In this document: one piece after another, positions 36,226 to 40,058 of the stretch
Numbering within the stretch: position 1 is the stretch's first letter
Layout of the letters: each line of letters starts with the position of its first letter
Source of the DNA: an uncultured Oscillatoriales cyanobacterium
Lineage (GTDB): Bacteria > Cyanobacteriota > Cyanobacteriia > Cyanobacteriales > Microcoleaceae
NCBI GenBank assembly: GCA_903893625.1
Contig: CAITND010000058.1
Coordinates: 1 to 40,058 of the forward strand
Direction: 5' to 3'
DNA length: 40,058 nucleotides
Program-made: the position numbers and the translations under genes
The notes under the pieces: model-generated
What the model was told of the DNA's origin: nothing
Seen by the model: the letters and a program-made list of their open reading frames with translations, nothing else
Databases searched by the model: none

Positions 36226-39200
36226 AGCCGCTTAAAATAAATGCAGCCCAATAGTAGGGATGCTGTAAAGGTGGATTTTGTTCTATTATAGCAAGTTCAT
36301 CGACACTGATTTTAAACCGTTTTCCTAATAAACGTTTGTCCGTGGGTAACTCCGCCACCCTCGCTTCACACCAGTCTTTTAACTCCTGATGGGTCGCTGT
36401 TTTTAACCAGGTTTGGGTTTGGGTAAAAGCATCGGTTTTTGATAACTTCAGAACTTGCCAACGATAATAAAATTCTATCACAAATAACGAACAAGCGACC
36501 GACTCAACGACCCATAATGTCCCTAGAACATGGTCAACTTGCTGCATTAAAAACCCGCTTGTGAGTCCCACATATTCACTCAAAATGGTTTGTTTCCCAG
36601 CAACGGCCGTTTCACAGGCGGCTAAACAAACTAATTGATAGGAATTGAGACAATAATCGGGTTGAATAATTTCTTCTAGGGTGAGGCGATCGCTCCCTTT
36701 TAAAAATAACATAGATAATTTAGGATCGTTTGTGTTATAATAACCATGACCCGCAAAGTGCAGAACTTGGTAATTTTGTTTTAACCCTTGGCTAACTTTT
36801 TCTAAGGTCGTTTCTTCTTCAGATAATCGAGTGGGATGATCAAACCTGAGACTAACAAATTCCGATTCAATCTCCGCCACAGGTAAAGGCATTAACCGTT
36901 TTTTATTTCCTTCTCCCGCTTGAATAACACTAGGGGGATTTTCAATATTGAGTAAAGTTTGATTTGCAGGAATTCGAGGAGTTGATTGTAAGTTTTGACC
37001 GATTTTTAAACTCGGTAAACGGGTTAAACTGAAGGGAGGAGTAGCAGAATAATCTAAGAAAAATAGAGATTCTAGGGGTAAATAGTGTAAATCTCGATGG
37101 GGAACTAAAATAACATGATTAATTTTATCCAGTTTTTCGATAATTTCATCAATTCTGAGAATTTCTTTTAACCCTCTCAGGTTAGGAATCATGTTTTGTC
37201 GCCAGTCACGGGATAAACGGTCTTTATCAGGTGTTTTCTCTCGATATTCTTGATAACTTTTATTCCAATCTGTTAACCAATCTTCAAAATCATTTAAAGT
37301 TTGAATACTCGGTTGTTGAATCACTTCTAATTCGGGGTTATCCGGTTTTAAAATAAAGGTTGTTAAAGCAATGGGGCTAAGATGCCAATAGACAATAGCC
37401 GTTTTCTCCCCAAAAGCTGCGGTTAAAAATTGTCGCATTTCCTCATAACTAAATCTGGGAATATCATCACTCCACCCCAACAACATCCAACGCAAACAGG
37501 TATTTTTCCCTTCTTCTGCTAACTCCAACCCTTTAATAAAATCCCCAGATTTCACCGCCGAATCAACGGTTAATTGATTAAATCCAAAAAACTTTAGGGA
37601 CAGTTGTTGTTTTCTATAATTACTAGGCGTTTTTTTTATCAACCGATCCAACCCATCCGTTGCTTGTCGTTGTAATTCCTTCCGTTGTAATTCCTTCGCT
37701 TCTTCACTATCTCCTAACTCCCATAATACTTTAATATAATCTCGTAAAACCTCTAAATAGCTTTCAAGAAAATTGTTTACTGTCAAAACCGTTAGGGCAG
37801 TATCATAACTGTTAATCGCTTTATTATAGTAATTCCTTACCTTTTGTCTCCGACCTTCAAGATAGTGCGCCAGACCCATTCCATAATGCAACAGTCCCCA
37901 ACCTTCCGGCTGTTTATCGTCTTTAACATAAGTTAATCCGATTTCATAACAAGTTATTTCTCCCTGATAACCTCGTTGATTTAGTTCAGGATGTTGATCA
38001 ACAATTTGACTGGAAAAAGTTAAGGTAGGATGGGAAGATATTCTAGCAGCCAAGCCTCTGTTCCTCCAGGCTTCGTGTAAGTCCGGTTTAATTTCTAAAG
38101 CCTTGTCATAAGAATCAATTGCTTTCTCTAACCTTCCTAAATTATATAAAGCAATGCCTCGGTTGTTCCAGGCTTCGTGAAAGTTCGGTTTAATTTCTAA
38201 AGCCTTGTCAAAAGAATTAATCGCTTCCTCAAACCTTTCTAAATCATATAAAGCATTGCCTCGGTTTAACAAGGCTTCGTGATCGTCCGGTTTAATTTCT
38301 AAAGCCTTTTTATAAGAATTAATCGCTTCCTCAAACTTTCCTAAATCCTTTAAAGCATTGCCTCGGTTTAACAAGGCTATCCGAAAGTCTGGTTTAATTT
38401 CTAAAGCCTTTTTATAAGAATTAATCGCTTCCTCAAACTTTCCTAAATCCTTTAAAGCATTGCCTCGGTTTAACAAGGCTTCGTGATCGTCCGGTTTAAC
38501 TTCTAAAGCTTTGTCAAAAGAATTAATCGCTTCCTCAAACCTTTCTAAATCCTTTAAAGCATTGCCTCGGTTTAACAAGGCTATCCGAAAGTCCGGTTTA
38601 ATTTCTAAAGCTTTGTCATAAAAATCAATCGCTTCCTCAAACCTTTCTAAATTATTTAAAGCAAAGCCTTGGTTGTTCAAGGCATCGTGAGAGTCCGGTT
38701 TAATTTCTAAAGCCTTTTTATAAGAATTAATCGCTTCCTCAAACCTTCCTAAATCAGCTAAAGCAATGCCTCGGTTTAACAAGGCTTGAAATTTCGGTTT
38801 AATTTCTAAAGCCGTGTCATAAGAATCAATCGCTTCCTCTAACCTTCCTAAATTATATAAAGCAAAGCCTTGGTTTAACCAGGTCATGTGAGAGTCCGGT
38901 TTAATTTCTAAAGCCTTTTTATAAGAATCAATCGCTTCCTCAAACCTTCCTAAATTATATAAAGCAAGGCCTTGGTTTAACCAGGTCATGTGATAGTCCG
39001 GTTTAATTTCTAAAGCCTTTTTATAAGAATCAATCGCTTCCTCAAACCTTCCTAAATGAGCTAAAGCAACGCCTATGTCGTTCCAGGCGTAGTGATCATC
39101 CGGTTTAATTTCTAAAGCCTTTTTATAAGAATCAATCGCTTCCTCAAACCTTCCTAAATTATATAAAGCAAAGCCTTGGTTGAACCAGACTTCATGAAAG

Positions 39201-39775
39201 TCCAGTTTAATTTCTAAAGTAGGACTCAAAATAACTTCTGTAGTAGTAGTATCATCTGGTTGCAATTTAATGGCTTTTTTAAAATAAGAAAGAGCTTTAT
39301 TAAAGTCTCCTAATCTAACTTGTTCAAGACTTTGATCAAGCCAAAAGTTGTTAGAATATTGTTCTAAAGAATTAACCGTTAACTCACTATCTGATTTTTG
39401 ACTAATTCCCTCTAAAATTTCTCTCCCAATTCTCCCTGCAACAATTCCTAATTCGCCGATCTCCAAATTCCCTAATAAAACCATCCGCCTTGCTAATTCT
39501 TCCTGGGGAGTTGGGTTGTCTGCGATGCGTTGTCCAAACCCTTCCAACCAGACGACAAACTCCCCCAGTTTCAGTTGATTTCCGATTAACCATCCCTTCA
39601 CCTCACCCCGACTTGCACCTTGATGCACCACCTCCAACAATTGCAAAAATAATCCCTCATATTCGGTATCGCTACGGGTAGGACGCACAGGGTTTGAGGG
39701 TGGCGGTGGCGGTGGTTGTCGGTTCAGGAGTCGTTGCAGTAATTGTTTAAAAAACCGAATAATTCGTTGCAACAT
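36212..39775 (-). CDS. TPR-CHAT caspase-like protease
   Basis: The 1187-residue protein starts with a basic amphipathic segment and a PPPPPP stretch. A helical domain at about 40-130 follows, then a TPR array at about 150-570 with eleven complete tandem repeats of 34 residues (one of 33) plus flanking partial ones. A helical region and a C-terminal CHAT peptidase domain end it. The catalytic dyad is intact: His1010 in HFAGHGYY and Cys1054 in LAACETA. CHAT proteases are caspase relatives that cut partner proteins when their sensor part is engaged, as in the gRAMP-linked Craspase. No Cas gene is nearby. There is no signal peptide. It heads a three-gene cluster. Confidence 0.9.
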   Translation of the reverse strand: MLQRIIRFFKQLLQRLLNRQPPPPPPSNPVRPTRSDTEYEGLFLQLLEVVHQGASRGEVKGWLIGNQLKLGEFVVWLEGFGQRIADNPTPQEELARRMVLLGNLEIGELGIVAGRIGREILEGISQKSDSELTVNSLEQYSNNFWLDQSLEQVRLGDFNKALSYFKKAIKLQPDDTTTTEVILSPTLEIKLDFHEVWFNQGFALYNLGRFEEAIDSYKKALEIKPDDHYAWNDIGVALAHLGRFEEAIDSYKKALEIKPDYHMTWLNQGLALYNLGRFEEAIDSYKKALEIKPDSHMTWLNQGFALYNLGRLEEAIDSYDTALEIKPKFQALLNRGIALADLGRFEEAINSYKKALEIKPDSHDALNNQGFALNNLERFEEAIDFYDKALEIKPDFRIALLNRGNALKDLERFEEAINSFDKALEVKPDDHEALLNRGNALKDLGKFEEAINSYKKALEIKPDFRIALLNRGNALKDLGKFEEAINSYKKALEIKPDDHEALLNRGNALYDLERFEEAINSFDKALEIKPNFHEAWNNRGIALYNLGRLEKAIDSYDKALEIKPDLHEAWRNRGLAARISSHPTLTFSSQIVDQHPELNQRGYQGEITCYEIGLTYVKDDKQPEGWGLLHYGMGLAHYLEGRRQKVRNYYNKAINSYDTALTVLTVNNFLESYLEVLRDYIKVLWELGDSEEAKELQRKELQRQATDGLDRLIKKTPSNYRKQQLSLKFFGFNQLTVDSAVKSGDFIKGLELAEEGKNTCLRWMLLGWSDDIPRFSYEEMRQFLTAAFGEKTAIVYWHLSPIALTTFILKPDNPELEVIQQPSIQTLNDFEDWLTDWNKSYQEYREKTPDKDRLSRDWRQNMIPNLRGLKEILRIDEIIEKLDKINHVILVPHRDLHYLPLESLFFLDYSATPPFSLTRLPSLKIGQNLQSTPRIPANQTLLNIENPPSVIQAGEGNKKRLMPLPVAEIESEFVSLRFDHPTRLSEEETTLEKVSQGLKQNYQVLHFAGHGYYNTNDPKLSMLFLKGSDRLTLEEIIQPDYCLNSYQLVCLAACETAVAGKQTILSEYVGLTSGFLMQQVDHVLGTLWVVESVACSLFVIEFYYRWQVLKLSKTDAFTQTQTWLKTATHQELKDWCEARVAELPTDKRLLGKRFKISVDELAIIEQNPPLQHPYYWAAFILSGYERL
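38090..39215 (-). repeat. Tandem 102-base repeats encoding TPR units
   Basis: About eleven units with a 102-base period encode the TPR array. Two neighbouring units are identical over 90 bases (38289-38378 and 38391-38480), and others differ at few sites, often third positions. This suggests recent duplication or ongoing gene conversion. Confidence 0.92.
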
Positions 39776-40058
39776 ACACCCAATCCCCTACGCATATTCA
39801 TTATTATTATGACTATAGCAAATCTAAATAATTTGTGTTCAAAACCTGTAGGGGTTGGGTCTCCCAACCCTCTTTTCACCTGGGTGGTGTCCCTCCCATC
39901 AGTGTTAACTTAACCAGGACTTACGCAAGCAGGCTATATATAGCGTGTCAAAAGTAGGCGATCGCCCTAAAAAGTCCTAATTATTTATTTTCCCCCCAAT
40001 TTTGGGGGCTAGGGGGCTAGATGGCTTGAAATGTATACTGTTTAGGATGCTAAGGTTA
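39776..40058. other. Intergenic repeats upstream of TPR-CHAT, window end
   Basis: No gene is seen. TATAGCAAATCTAAATAA at 39814 and TGTAGGGGTTGGG with CCAACCC soon after form a degraded copy of the element at 16386-16512. AGGACTTACGCA near 39917 and CCCCC-AATTTT-GGGGG near 39993-40008 look like further common cyanobacterial palindromic repeats. The promoter of the TPR-CHAT gene should lie here but was not recognised. Confidence 0.5.

Noticed and set aside
38090-39215. Possible CRISPR or satellite array
   Set aside because: The 102-base period encodes in-frame TPR repeats of the protease.
36212-39775. Type III-E Craspase locus, because of the TPR-CHAT architecture
   Set aside because: No gRAMP/Cas7-11, Cas1 or CRISPR repeats are present, and the TPR array is of the generic cyanobacterial type.

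Overview
The window comes from a cyanobacterium, most likely a filamentous Oscillatoriales of the Planktothrix type. It carries psaA and psaB for photosystem I, a plant-like phytochrome and DXCF-type GAF domains. The octamer GCGATCGC (HIP1) occurs about twenty times by eye, and there are several heptanucleotide tandem repeats (STRR) of the kind known from cyanobacteria. The genus is inferred from gene content and repeat style, not from a marker gene.

Layout: 1-961 is the 3' part of a TnpB gene cut by the window edge. 975-4283 (minus) holds a DUF3067 protein, an EGY-like site-2 protease and a GpgS-like glycosyltransferase. 4686-13278 is a light and cyclic-di-GMP signalling block: a phytochrome with PAS, GGDEF and EAL outputs (plus), a 5'-truncated fdhD remnant, and a minus-strand pair made of a REC-GGDEF regulator overlapping a four-GAF hybrid histidine kinase. 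Two of those GAF domains carry the DXCF dual-cysteine signature. 13408-13530 is a candidate small RNA gene, followed by the periplasmic protease gene htrA.

15119-18561 (minus) is a urease accessory cluster in the order ureE, ureF, ureG, ureD, then ureA. It is interrupted by a nested palindromic insert and lacks ureB and ureC nearby. 18724-22155 holds a proline-rich one-span membrane protein, an alpha/beta-hydrolase-fold protein without its catalytic residues, and a repeat-bearing lipoprotein. 22156-27464 is the psaAB operon with a 660-base structured leader and a UUCG-loop terminator. 27493-34251 holds a Nudix hydrolase, an OB-fold lipoprotein, folD, a GH25 lysozyme-like protein with three novel C-terminal repeats, a secreted leucine-rich-repeat protein, a DUF1361 membrane protein and an HtpX-like protease.

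The last part (34272-39775, minus) is the best candidate for an undescribed system. It has a 1187-residue TPR-CHAT caspase-like protease with an intact His/Cys dyad and a nearly identical 102-base TPR array. A 136-residue unknown protein overlaps its stop codon by 14 bases, and next comes a 456-residue coiled-coil protein ending in two membrane helices. I read this as sensor/protease plus small partner plus membrane effector, possibly a conflict or regulated-death module. That role is inference from architecture and order only.

No tRNA, rRNA or CRISPR array was recognised. Function calls rest on motif recognition by eye; no database search was run.
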